Assembly: GCA_020435865.1 (NCBI GenBank)
Contig: JAGQYZ010000064.1
Span: 1-11,394 of the forward strand
Reading direction: 5' to 3'
Origin: Aequorivita sp.
GTDB lineage: Bacteria > Bacteroidota > Bacteroidia > Flavobacteriales > Flavobacteriaceae
Length of the DNA stretch: 11,394 nucleotides
This document shows positions 1 to 7,088 of the stretch, piece after piece. The position numbers and the translations under genes are program-made. The notes below the pieces were generated by a model that searched no databases, had not been told where the DNA came from, and saw only the letters and a program-made list of their open reading frames with translations. Position 1 is the stretch's first letter, and every line of letters starts with the position of its first letter.

Positions 1-1603
1 CTTGGGGCTTAATGTTTGATTTGTCAAGGTCAAAAAGGATAGGGTTCAAAATAACTTTATCATCAACAATTATTGATTCAATAGGGCGTAACTCAATAGT
101 TATGTTTTTCACATCATTTTTGGAAGCGCTTACCGTTACGGCATTGCTTTCAAAACCATCCTTAAAACCTTGAACTACATGCTTTTGGTTGCAAGCCGCC
201 ATTAGCGTGCCTTTTCCATTCATGTCAGTGGTTTCAGAATTTAGTTTGTTTTCCATACCGTCGTATAGATCCAATCGTGCAGAAGGAATAGTTTCCTTGG
301 TATATTCATTAATTACAATTGCGTTTATGGTAACATCACAAGATTCTATTTTTTTAATCTTGTAAATATCATCACTTCCTTTTCCGCCTGTTCTATTAGA
401 AGAAACGTAGCCTTCCTGCGTTGTAGGATTGTATGAATATGCAAAATCATCCTCGCTACTGTTTACGCCAAGACCCAGGTTTTTGGCTTCGCCGAAACTA
501 TTTCCGCTTGCTTCAGCGGCAAAAACATCAAGTCCACCCATTCCTAAATGAGCGTCACTACTGAAATAAAGCGTTCCGTTTGAATCTACATATGGAAAGC
601 CTTCTTTTCCTTCAGTGTTGATGTTGTCTCCTAAATTTACAGGTGTTCCAAACGAACCATCTTTAGAAATTGAAACTTTGTAAATATCTGCCATTCCTTT
701 TCCGCCTGGACGATCACTGGTAAAATACAATGTACTTCCGTCTGGGCTTAATGCAGGGTGACCTGTAGAATATTCACTACTATTGAATGGAACTGAGTGT
801 ATGTCTTTCCATTCACCATCAACGTTTTCAGCATAATAGATGTTAATTTGGTTAACACCCTCATCGCTCTTTTTATATTTTCCTTTGTAATAATCGTTTC
901 GGTCAAAGTACATGCGTTTGCCGTCTGCAGTAATGGCCACAGAGCTTTCGTGGTATTTTGTGTTTACGTCACCTTTCACAGAAACCTCATTTTTTTCAAC
1001 CCCACCAATTATGGAAGCTTTGTAGATATCTAGAAAAGGCTCCTCATTCCAGCCATATTTTTTGCCTGTAGTATTTCTAGCAGATGCAAAATAGAAATCG
1101 TTCCCAACAACTGTTGATCCAAAATCTGAATATTTTGAATTCAATGCGTCAAGATTGGTGGCAGTGTATTTTTGCGAATTCTCATCAATGATTTCTGGAA
1201 GATAGTCTGGGTTTTTCATAAATGCTACAGCACGCGAATCGGCTGGTTTCATTTGGGCGAATTGCTTCATATAGGTATTATAATCGCCAAATTTGCCGTT
1301 GGCCTTTAAGGATTGTGCATAGTTGTAAACCGTTTCAGGGTCAACATTCTTCTTTTTTACCACTCTTTTGTAGAATGTTTCAGCCTTTTTTGTATCGTTT
1401 ATAAAGTAGTAACTATTCCCTAAACGTTCAAAAACGTAGGTGCTGCCTTCACCTTTTTTCAGCAATTTTTGGTACGCTTCGGCAGCATCTGTATATTGAA
1501 GCCTATCGTAATATTGATCGGCCTTTTTTGTCTTACTATTTTGGGCGGTAACCATTGTGGTGCTTACCGCTATGAGTAAAAGGATTGTATATATCTTGTT
1601 CAT
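1..1603 (-). CDS. OmpA-family protein with TPR, PD40 propeller and start of OmpA domain (PorE-like), 3' end cut by window edge
   Basis: Translating leftwards from the ATG at 1603 gives 534 uninterrupted codons, and the frame leaves the window at base 1. Residues 1-21 form a signal peptide (MNKIYTILLLIAV... ending at TAQ). Residues 25-120 look like tetratricopeptide helices (DAAEAYQKLLKKG, KAETFYKRVVKK). Residues 160-415 carry PD40/WD40-like propeller motifs such as ALSPDGSTLYFTSDRPGGKG (284-303), repeated as SNGTLYFSSD and EGYVSSNRTGGKG. A carboxypeptidase-regulatory or Cna-B-like beta domain fits about 420-507. An OmpA-like peptidoglycan-binding domain begins at about 516, with PILFDLDKSNIKP at 521-533, and the rest lies outside the window. 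The protein is expected in the periplasm or outer membrane, bound to peptidoglycan. It follows the PorP/SprF gene by 23 bp, presumably in one transcript. This layout is common in Flavobacteriia, where such proteins support T9SS export or anchoring of the adhesin next to them. The role in this organism is inferred. Confidence 0.92.
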   Translation of the reverse strand, partial: MNKIYTILLLIAVSTTMVTAQNSKTKKADQYYDRLQYTDAAEAYQKLLKKGEGSTYVFERLGNSYYFINDTKKAETFYKRVVKKKNVDPETVYNYAQSLKANGKFGDYNTYMKQFAQMKPADSRAVAFMKNPDYLPEIIDENSQKYTATNLDALNSKYSDFGSTVVGNDFYFASARNTTGKKYGWNEEPFLDIYKASIIGGVEKNEVSVKGDVNTKYHESSVAITADGKRMYFDRNDYYKGKYKKSDEGVNQINIYYAENVDGEWKDIHSVPFNSSEYSTGHPALSPDGSTLYFTSDRPGGKGMADIYKVSISKDGSFGTPVNLGDNINTEGKEGFPYVDSNGTLYFSSDAHLGMGGLDVFAAEASGNSFGEAKNLGLGVNSSEDDFAYSYNPTTQEGYVSSNRTGGKGSDDIYKIKKIESCDVTINAIVINEYTKETIPSARLDLYDGMENKLNSETTDMNGKGTLMAACNQKHVVQGFKDGFESNAVTVSASKNDVKNITIELRPIESIIVDDKVILNPILFDLDKSNIKPQ

Positions 1604-1626
1604 CTTAAATGAAATTTGTTTGGTTA

Positions 1627-2544
1627 TTAGAAGAATCTTGGTGAACGTAAAACACGTGGCTTAAAGAATAGGTCGAAAGTCAACACTACTTCGTGAGAGG
1701 CAGGTCCAACTGTTTTAATGTCCGATGTTACGTGGTCATATGCATAGCCTACGCGAATGTTTGGTGTAACTTGGAACCCTACCAAACCACTGAAGGAATC
1801 ATCCAATCTATAAGACGCTCCAAGTTCAAATCTATCATAAAACAGTGCATTCAAGTTTCCGTCATAAGAAACAGGTGCGTCAAAAGCAGATTTAACCATT
1901 ATGGAGGGTTTCAACTTTACGTTTTCTGAAACTTGGAAAACATATCCTGCGGTTGCAAAATAGTGATTGGTTTCAGAGCCATACTTAATTCCGTTTTCAT
2001 CAAGGTGAACAGATTTCAACATATTCGGAACAGATAAACCTATGTAGAATTTTTCACCATAAAGAAAAGCACCTGCACCAATATTGGGATAGGTATTGTT
2101 TATGTCTTGTGAAAAGAATGGATCGTTAGGGTCCTGCAATTCCAAAGTTGAAAGCCCCACATCGTGAAAAGTTGCTCCGGCTTTAAGACCCAAGGCAAGT
2201 TTTACAGTACTTCCCAATTGAAGTGTATAGGAAAAGTCTGCAAAAACATTGGTTTCTTTAATGGGTCCCAATTCGTCTTTTATTGCCGATAGGCCAAGTC
2301 CAATTTTTTCACTTATTGGCGAATGTGCCGAAAATGTGTATGTTACTGGATTGCCTTCAAGGCCAGACCACTGGTTTCTATATAATGCGGTTAATGAAAG
2401 ACTTTCCTTTGACCCCGCATAAGCTGGGTTTACCACATTCATATTGTACATGTACTGAGTATATTGAGGGTCTTGCTGCGCCTGTGTTTCCTGAAAGAGC
2501 AGTACCGCCATCAATACTATTATTAAATATATATGTTTTTTCAT
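1627..2544 (-). CDS. type IX secretion system membrane protein, PorP/SprF family
   Basis: This 305-residue protein has an N-terminal signal peptide (residues 1-23, hydrophobic YLIIVLMAVLLF, cut near TQAQ). The family hallmark follows at once: QDPQYTQYMYNMNVVNPAYAG, then LTALYRNQWSGLEGNP. The rest alternates short amphipathic strands and glycine-rich turns, ends in FDLFFKPRVLRSPRFF, and fits an outer-membrane beta-barrel of usual family length. PorP is a T9SS component. The paralogue SprF of Flavobacterium johnsoniae is needed to secrete the adjacent type B-sorted adhesin SprB. Here the gene lies 37 bp downstream of a type B-sorted adhesin and 23 bp upstream of an OmpA-family gene, so it is probably the dedicated partner of that adhesin and not the core PorP. 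No core T9SS genes are visible nearby. The family call is firm, but the partner assignment is inferred from position. Confidence 0.93.
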   Translation of the reverse strand: MKKHIYLIIVLMAVLLFQETQAQQDPQYTQYMYNMNVVNPAYAGSKESLSLTALYRNQWSGLEGNPVTYTFSAHSPISEKIGLGLSAIKDELGPIKETNVFADFSYTLQLGSTVKLALGLKAGATFHDVGLSTLELQDPNDPFFSQDINNTYPNIGAGAFLYGEKFYIGLSVPNMLKSVHLDENGIKYGSETNHYFATAGYVFQVSENVKLKPSIMVKSAFDAPVSYDGNLNALFYDRFELGASYRLDDSFSGLVGFQVTPNIRVGYAYDHVTSDIKTVGPASHEVVLTFDLFFKPRVLRSPRFF

Positions 2545-2581
2545 TTTTATCTATTTGGTAGTTAAAAAGTATTTAATGGGT

Positions 2582-5500
2582 TTAGTTTGCTTTCTGGTTA
2601 AGATAAATCCAACCTGTGGCCTGTGTTCCATATACGGCATCGTTTCCTGCAAGATCAATTACGTAAAAATAAGTTCCCGTTGGGAGTGCATTACCATTAT
2701 TGGTTTGGCCATACCATTCGTTTATGTAGTTATTTCTCTCAAAAACCAGCGTCCCCAATCTATTAAAGATTTGAAGCTTATTGATTCCGGTTCTATCATT
2801 TAGGAAAGTAAGATCGAGCGTATCATTATAACCATCTCCATTAGGGGAAAGCCCTTCGGAAATTACACAGTTGCCAACTGCATATAAACTAACATCTACA
2901 GAGTCTGTTGCGGTACAACCACCTAAGGTAATGACAACGCTATATGTTTGAACTCCTAATAAACCAGGTTCCAAAGAAATGTCTAAAGTACTGTTGGTTT
3001 CTCCTGTAATTAGGGTTCCGTTTAAGAACCATTGATACGTAACGCCTTCTTCTTCTGTGTTAGCTGTAATGGTTTGCGGCTCGTTGGGGCAGGTTATGAA
3101 ATCTTCATCAACAGTTACATCAAGGTCATCGCGCAGACCAACTATTACGGAGTCTTCACCGATACAACTGTCAACCGTTACAACAACGGAATATTCTCCT
3201 TCTTGGGTTATTAAGAGCGTCTGGTTTATTTCACCAGCAATTAAAATTCCGTTTAAGAACCATTCATAAGTTGCATTTTGCGGATTGCCAGTAACTTGAG
3301 CAGTGAGAACAGTATCGGTATCAAAACAGCTTAAAAAATCTGCTCCCAAATCTACAATAACAGGATCCGAAATTGTGATGTCAATACTATCCGTTACAGT
3401 ACAAGGCCCATCGGTTATTGTCAAAGTATAGGTTCCGCTTTCTGAAACTGTTATTGTGGATGTTGTTTCACCTGTACTCCAGAGGTAAGTAATGTCTGGC
3501 CCAGCTCCTGTAATTTGCGGGATAATTTCAAAAGAAGAACCATCACAAAGAATTTGGTCTGGTCCCAAATCTAAAGTAGGAGGATCGTTTACTATAATTT
3601 CAACTGAAAAAGTTTGCTCGCTACAAGGTGGATATGTTACAGTAACACTATATGTTCCTGCAGCTAAAGGCAAATACGTTGCATCTGTTGAAACTACTGT
3701 TCCACTGCCATCTGTCCACTCATAAGTAACTAAGCTTAAATCAATATCTGGGTTTGATGGCGTTGCATCAAGAAGTGGAAAATCGTCTCCCAAACAAAGT
3801 ATTACCTCTGTTGGAAGATTTCCTGAAAGATCAAACACTTCATTCAGAATAAGCTGGAAAGAAACCGTACTGAAACAGGTAGGTTCATTAACTTTTTCTA
3901 CCCGAACATATATTGTTTCTGGGTTTGAAGTATTTGTGTATGTATCTGGGTTAGCAATTGGATTTTGGTTAGCTTCGGCATCAAACTGACTTAAATGAAA
4001 AGAAGTATTGAAAAGTGCCGGATCTTGACCATTTAAAATAGTTGCTATTTGATCTTCTAAGTTGAAAATTTCGGTTCCGTTTCCATCCACATCACAAGCG
4101 CTCAGGTCTGGAGGAGTTACAATTTCGGGTTGCTGGTTTTGAAGACTTAATGTAATATCATCAATAGCCAAATCATTTCCACAGCCTCCAATTGAATTAT
4201 TGATAAGCACCAGTTGTACATCCGTATTTGTTCCCGTATTGAAAACAATTGCAAATTCCTGCCAGTTTGGATCCGGTCCGTTTGGAATATCGCCAGTGTT
4301 TGTTTCGGCAATAAGGTTTCCGGAAGGATCTTCAATTCTAAAAATTACATTTGAGGGAATACTGTTTCCGCCGCAAATATTTGTATCTGTATCATAAACC
4401 GTTGTAATCCAAGCATTGAATGTGTATTCAATGTTTTGGTTTAAATTGATGGTTCTTCGGTAAAATTCATCTGGTTCAAACGAAGCATTTACGAAAAGCA
4501 TTCTCCCTTCCACATCACCTTCGGTGTGGTCTTCCATATCTGTAAACCATCCTGTGTTTAAACCTGCCGAGGTGTTAGAAATAGTATATTCTCCATCCTC
4601 AACTTGTGTCGTTCCGTTAAAAATATAATTTGTATATGGTGTAGAAACCCTGCCTGTGCCCGTACCAAAATTTTCTTCAAAATCAACACCTTCACATAAG
4701 GGTTCAATGGTACAGTTTGGACTTGTTAAAAACAAAAGAGTAACACTGTCTGAAATTACACAGGAACCTTTTGTGATTTCAAGTGTATAGGTATCTGATG
4801 TTGTTACAGTGATGGTTGGTGTAGTTTCGCCTCCTGGACTCCATAAATAGGTAGCCCCGTTGGTGTCTCCTGTAATTTCAGGGACTATTTCATAAGAAGG
4901 AGTGTCACAGAAAGCTATGTCTGGACCCAGTTCCAAAGTAATATCTCCAGTGGAAGTTGTTACAACTACATCATCGGTTTCGGTTACCTCATCGCCATTA
5001 CAATTGGTATAAACAGCTTGTGCTGTATATGTGGTTGATTGGTCTGTTGGGCAAACATTTATTGTTGGATCAGTCCCTATAACGGTTCCTGTTGAATCCA
5101 ACCAGGAGAAAACAACATTTGAAGCGCCATTTGGTGTAAAACGCCAAGCTTCATTTGATGCACCCCAATCACTGGTGTTTCTTCCAGGGGCAGTATAACC
5201 ATCGGTACCATTTTGGTTTTGGATTCCCAACACAGCATTTCCGTTATTCCAAGTACATCCGCTAGGTCTGTCCTGAACATATACTTCTACCACATTGGTG
5301 GTTTCGTACATTACAATTTGTGATGTAAGAGAAAGGTTTGGGCATGCTGATCCAAAATAAGGAATATCAGGGAAGTTAACAACCATAGTTCGGCAAGGTG
5401 CTTCTCCAAAAACGGTCCAATTTATAGTGCCAGAGCCGTTTACTGAGGGATCCACATCCATATAGGGTCCAAAAATAGTTGCGAAAAATAGGTTTGGACT

Positions 5501-5962
5501 AGGGACAGGATCACTAAAAGACCAATCACAATAGTCGCCTGGTGGATTGTTTACCAAATCAAAAGAGACTACTGCATTAGATCCAATAACCATTTGCGTA
5601 TAGGTTTGGCCAAAAAAGCAGAAATCAAAAGGTAATTGAATAGCATTGGACCATATATCATCTTCACCCACAGATACAGGTGTTCCTCCGGTAAAAGGAA
5701 AAGGTGGTGCATAAGTAATGGAAGAAACAGCATAACTGGTGGTTTCTCCAGTGTCAAGATAACTTGCTGTAAGGTCTGTACAAGGCTCACCACAGTCTAG
5801 CAACACATCATCACCGGCAAATACATTTGGACATCCCGGTCCTTGAGCAAATGTAGAAAATGATAATATTAGGAAACTAAAAAGCGTGAGTGTGTGAGGT
5901 CTAAAGTTGACTTTAAAAAAATGGTGACAACTTTGTAAATAGAGAGGTAATGTTTTATTCAT
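2582..5962 (-). CDS. large secreted multidomain adhesin with type B T9SS (gliding-motility-type) C-terminal sorting domain
   Basis: This 1126-residue secreted protein has a signal peptide with an unusually long n-region (hydrophobic core about 24-38, cut near FAQ at 38-40). No later ATG, GTG or TTG precedes the core, so ATG 5962 is the only sensible start. Residues 44-300 form an N-terminal domain seen in gliding-type proteins (PFPFTGG at 87, LPFDFCFFGQTY at 110, IGSNAVVSF at 126). Residues 340-412, 793-866, 867-943 and 946-1027 are Ig/PKD-like repeats, each with two cysteines and a Y-x-W core; 716-791 is a divergent fifth copy. Residues 423-608 look like a jelly-roll module ending in NDLAIDDITLSL. 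Residues 622-707 match the common flavobacterial adhesin repeat (GQDPALF, NPETIYVRVE). The C-terminus (about 1036-1125) is a type B sorting domain: SEGLSPNGDGYNDTL, IFNRLGTLVFE, LPTGTYFY. It should be exported by the T9SS and displayed on the surface, probably with the PorP/SprF and OmpA-family products of the next two genes. The ligand is unknown. Confidence 0.93.
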   Translation of the reverse strand: MNKTLPLYLQSCHHFFKVNFRPHTLTLFSFLILSFSTFAQGPGCPNVFAGDDVLLDCGEPCTDLTASYLDTGETTSYAVSSITYAPPFPFTGGTPVSVGEDDIWSNAIQLPFDFCFFGQTYTQMVIGSNAVVSFDLVNNPPGDYCDWSFSDPVPSPNLFFATIFGPYMDVDPSVNGSGTINWTVFGEAPCRTMVVNFPDIPYFGSACPNLSLTSQIVMYETTNVVEVYVQDRPSGCTWNNGNAVLGIQNQNGTDGYTAPGRNTSDWGASNEAWRFTPNGASNVVFSWLDSTGTVIGTDPTINVCPTDQSTTYTAQAVYTNCNGDEVTETDDVVVTTSTGDITLELGPDIAFCDTPSYEIVPEITGDTNGATYLWSPGGETTPTITVTTSDTYTLEITKGSCVISDSVTLLFLTSPNCTIEPLCEGVDFEENFGTGTGRVSTPYTNYIFNGTTQVEDGEYTISNTSAGLNTGWFTDMEDHTEGDVEGRMLFVNASFEPDEFYRRTINLNQNIEYTFNAWITTVYDTDTNICGGNSIPSNVIFRIEDPSGNLIAETNTGDIPNGPDPNWQEFAIVFNTGTNTDVQLVLINNSIGGCGNDLAIDDITLSLQNQQPEIVTPPDLSACDVDGNGTEIFNLEDQIATILNGQDPALFNTSFHLSQFDAEANQNPIANPDTYTNTSNPETIYVRVEKVNEPTCFSTVSFQLILNEVFDLSGNLPTEVILCLGDDFPLLDATPSNPDIDLSLVTYEWTDGSGTVVSTDATYLPLAAGTYSVTVTYPPCSEQTFSVEIIVNDPPTLDLGPDQILCDGSSFEIIPQITGAGPDITYLWSTGETTSTITVSESGTYTLTITDGPCTVTDSIDITISDPVIVDLGADFLSCFDTDTVLTAQVTGNPQNATYEWFLNGILIAGEINQTLLITQEGEYSVVVTVDSCIGEDSVIVGLRDDLDVTVDEDFITCPNEPQTITANTEEEGVTYQWFLNGTLITGETNSTLDISLEPGLLGVQTYSVVITLGGCTATDSVDVSLYAVGNCVISEGLSPNGDGYNDTLDLTFLNDRTGINKLQIFNRLGTLVFERNNYINEWYGQTNNGNALPTGTYFYVIDLAGNDAVYGTQATGWIYLNQKAN
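3016..3264 (-). repeat. 18-bp identical direct repeat inside adhesin Ig-like repeats (3016-3033 and 3247-3264)
   Basis: The plus-strand sequence TTCCGTTTAAGAACCATT occurs at 3016-3033 and again at 3247-3264. On the coding strand both copies encode the WFLNG core of the last two Ig-like repeats (residues 901-905 and 978-982). Flanking bases also agree in part: the downstream protein reads GILIAGE in one copy and GTLITGE in the other. This points to duplication of the domain within the gene, with later divergence. Confidence 0.75.
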
Positions 5963-5986
5963 AAAGTATTAATTGGAGGTTATTGT

Positions 5987-5998
5987 AAAAGATCTTTT
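5987..5998. repeat. 12-bp perfect palindrome upstream of adhesin gene
   Basis: AAAAGATCTTTT is fully self-complementary and ends 25 bp upstream of the adhesin start codon. It overlaps the outer base of a second inverted repeat at 5998-6016. The position would suit an operator or an mRNA leader structure. Function is inferred only from symmetry and location, and short AT-rich palindromes also arise by chance. Confidence 0.45.
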
Positions 5999-6016
5999 GT
6001 TAACTTTTTTTTAACA
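5998..6016. repeat. inverted repeat TGTTAA-N7-TTAACA upstream of adhesin gene
   Basis: Six-base arms TGTTAA (5998-6003) and TTAACA (6011-6016) flank a spacer of C plus six T. It abuts the palindrome at 5987-5998, giving a 30-bp block of symmetry between the EEP-family gene and the adhesin gene. The stem is too weak and AT-rich to call a terminator. It could be a regulator-binding site. Confidence 0.4.
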
Positions 6017-6060
6017 GCGAAATATATAAAATTTCAAGAATATAATCTGAAAAAACCCAA

Positions 6061-7002
6061 TTAACTTTTTATTGAAAAGATTGCAAATACAGGGAAATGG
6101 TCGCTTAAACCACCTATATACTTTGACCCTGCATATGTTCTAAATGGGTTTCCCTTAAATTTTCCACGATATTCTTTTAAATCCTTCGAATTAAAAATTT
6201 TGGCTTCTTCAAATTGAAATGGATTTTCGTGTTGTTGCAAAAAGTTATTCGAAATAATTATTTGATCAAAAAGATTCCAAGAATGATGATAGTTTAGGCT
6301 GCCAGAATATTTGGTGTGCAAAAGCTCCATTGGATTATACAATTCAGTGCCAGCCATGGTTTTTGCACTTTCACTATTTGGGTCATCGTTTAGGTCGCCC
6401 ATCACTATTATTTTTGCCAGCCGATTTTCCGAAATTATTTTTGAAATAATTTCACGATTTTTCATCGCTGCGGCTACACGTTTGTGGTTTGTTACCTCAA
6501 CGCCTTCGCGTCGCGATGGCCAATGATTTACCAAAATATGAACAAGTTCGTTTTCAAGTTTTCCCTTCACATACAGAATATCACGGGTAAAATCGCGAAT
6601 GCCTTCTTGGTTGGTAACAAAAAGCGTAATGGCTTCTTTGTGAAGCACTTCAAAATAATCTTTTCTGTAAAACAAGGCAGTATCAATCCCGCGTTCATCT
6701 GGAGAATCAAAATGTGCATAGCCATAATTTTTACTTTTCAGAAATTTTGAATTAGCCAAGTCTTTTAGCACCGTTTCGTTTTCAACCTCGGCAACACCCA
6801 AAAGAACCGGAGGATGTGTGGTTTCAGTATAACCAAGTTGCGAAATGACTCGCCCTAGTTTCTTAAGTTTTTTAGTATATCTTTTTTCATTCCAGTCCAT
6901 TTCGGTACTAGGAGTGAAATCATCATCCAGTGTCTTTGGATCGTTTTTAGTGTCAAAAAGATTTTCGAGATTGTAAAAGGCTATAGTGTATAGTTTTTTC
7001 AT
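6061..7002 (-). CDS. endonuclease/exonuclease/phosphatase (EEP) family protein
   Basis: This 313-residue protein has no signal peptide and is probably cytoplasmic. It carries the ordered metal-binding and catalytic motifs of the EEP fold (exonuclease III/DNase I/inositol phosphatase superfamily): FYNLENLF (9-16, Asn11), GVAEVEN (69-75, Glu72), RGIDTALFYRK (104-114, Asp107), LVNHWPSR (157-164, His160), MGDLNDDP (201-208, Asp203 and Asn205) and GLSDHFPV (298-305, Asp301/His302). All expected catalytic positions are present, so the enzyme should be an active Mg-dependent phosphodiesterase or phosphatase. The substrate cannot be told from sequence. The FYNLENLF opening is typical of Bacteroidota members usually annotated only as endonuclease. 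The gene is divergent from hflX, with a spacer of 86 bp to the preferred hflX start. It lies 98 bp upstream of the adhesin gene and is probably not functionally linked to it. Confidence 0.9.
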   Translation of the reverse strand: MKKLYTIAFYNLENLFDTKNDPKTLDDDFTPSTEMDWNEKRYTKKLKKLGRVISQLGYTETTHPPVLLGVAEVENETVLKDLANSKFLKSKNYGYAHFDSPDERGIDTALFYRKDYFEVLHKEAITLFVTNQEGIRDFTRDILYVKGKLENELVHILVNHWPSRREGVEVTNHKRVAAAMKNREIISKIISENRLAKIIVMGDLNDDPNSESAKTMAGTELYNPMELLHTKYSGSLNYHHSWNLFDQIIISNNFLQQHENPFQFEEAKIFNSKDLKEYRGKFKGNPFRTYAGSKYIGGLSDHFPVFAIFSIKS

Positions 7003-7036
7003 TTTTAAGAATGAAATGTTGTTAATTGCTTGTAAA

Positions 7037-7067
7037 GTACAAAAAACTCTTGCTATGTGTTTTGTAC
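7037..7067. repeat. inverted repeat GTACAAAA-N15-TTTTGTAC in the EEP/hflX divergent intergenic region
   Basis: Arms GTACAAAA (7037-7044) and TTTTGTAC (7060-7067) are exact complements, 15 bp apart, so the arm centres are 23 bp (about two helical turns) apart. The right arm overlaps the first three bases of the hflX -7 element at 7065-7072, and a further GTAC follows at 7072-7075. The placement would suit an operator acting on hflX, on the EEP gene, or on both. No regulator can be named. Confidence 0.45.
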
Positions 7068-7072
7068 ATTTG
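7065..7072 (+). promoter_or_regulatory. putative hflX promoter -7 element (TAnnTTTG)
   Basis: TACATTTG matches the Bacteroidota -7 consensus TAnnTTTG at every fixed base and ends 16 bp before the preferred hflX start at 7089. No TTG lies 17-23 bp upstream; the nearest, at 7050-7052, is only 12 bp away. The -33 element is therefore weak or absent. Transcription from here would begin downstream of the alternative ATG at 7026, which supports the later start. Confidence 0.5.
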
Positions 7073-7088
7073 TACCATAAATTACTTT

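Larger units (their letters stand above)
5963..6060. other. 98-bp intergenic region upstream of the adhesin operon
   Basis: This very AT-rich spacer separates the stop of the EEP-family gene from the adhesin start; both genes are on the minus strand. It holds two adjacent dyads (5987-5998 and 5998-6016) and two degenerate minus-strand -7 elements, TATATTTC (6026-6019) and TATTCTTG (6042-6035). Each differs by one base from TAnnTTTG, and neither has a TTG at the usual 17-23 bp upstream. A promoter for the adhesin cassette is likely here but cannot be placed. No GC-rich hairpin terminator for the upstream gene is visible, so read-through is possible. Confidence 0.4.

Noticed and set aside
797..1404. 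Plus-strand open frames of 60-78 residues at the left end
   Set aside because: They are antisense to the continuous OmpA/PD40 reading frame, whose motifs are clear, and they show no family resemblance.
4147..5793. Minus-strand frames of 62-74 residues overlapping the adhesin gene in another frame
   Set aside because: They are alternative-frame translations of the long adhesin coding sequence, with low-complexity content and no own signals.
6019..6060. TATATTTC or TATTCTTG as the adhesin promoter
   Set aside because: Each has one mismatch in TAnnTTTG, and the nearest TTG elements are 8, 15 or 31 bp away, outside the normal spacing.
7026..7088. N-terminal extension of hflX starting at ATG 7026
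   Set aside because: The added 21 residues are a hydrophobic, cysteine-containing stretch unlike HflX, and the coding would start upstream of the -7 element at 7065-7072. ATG 7089 is a better start.
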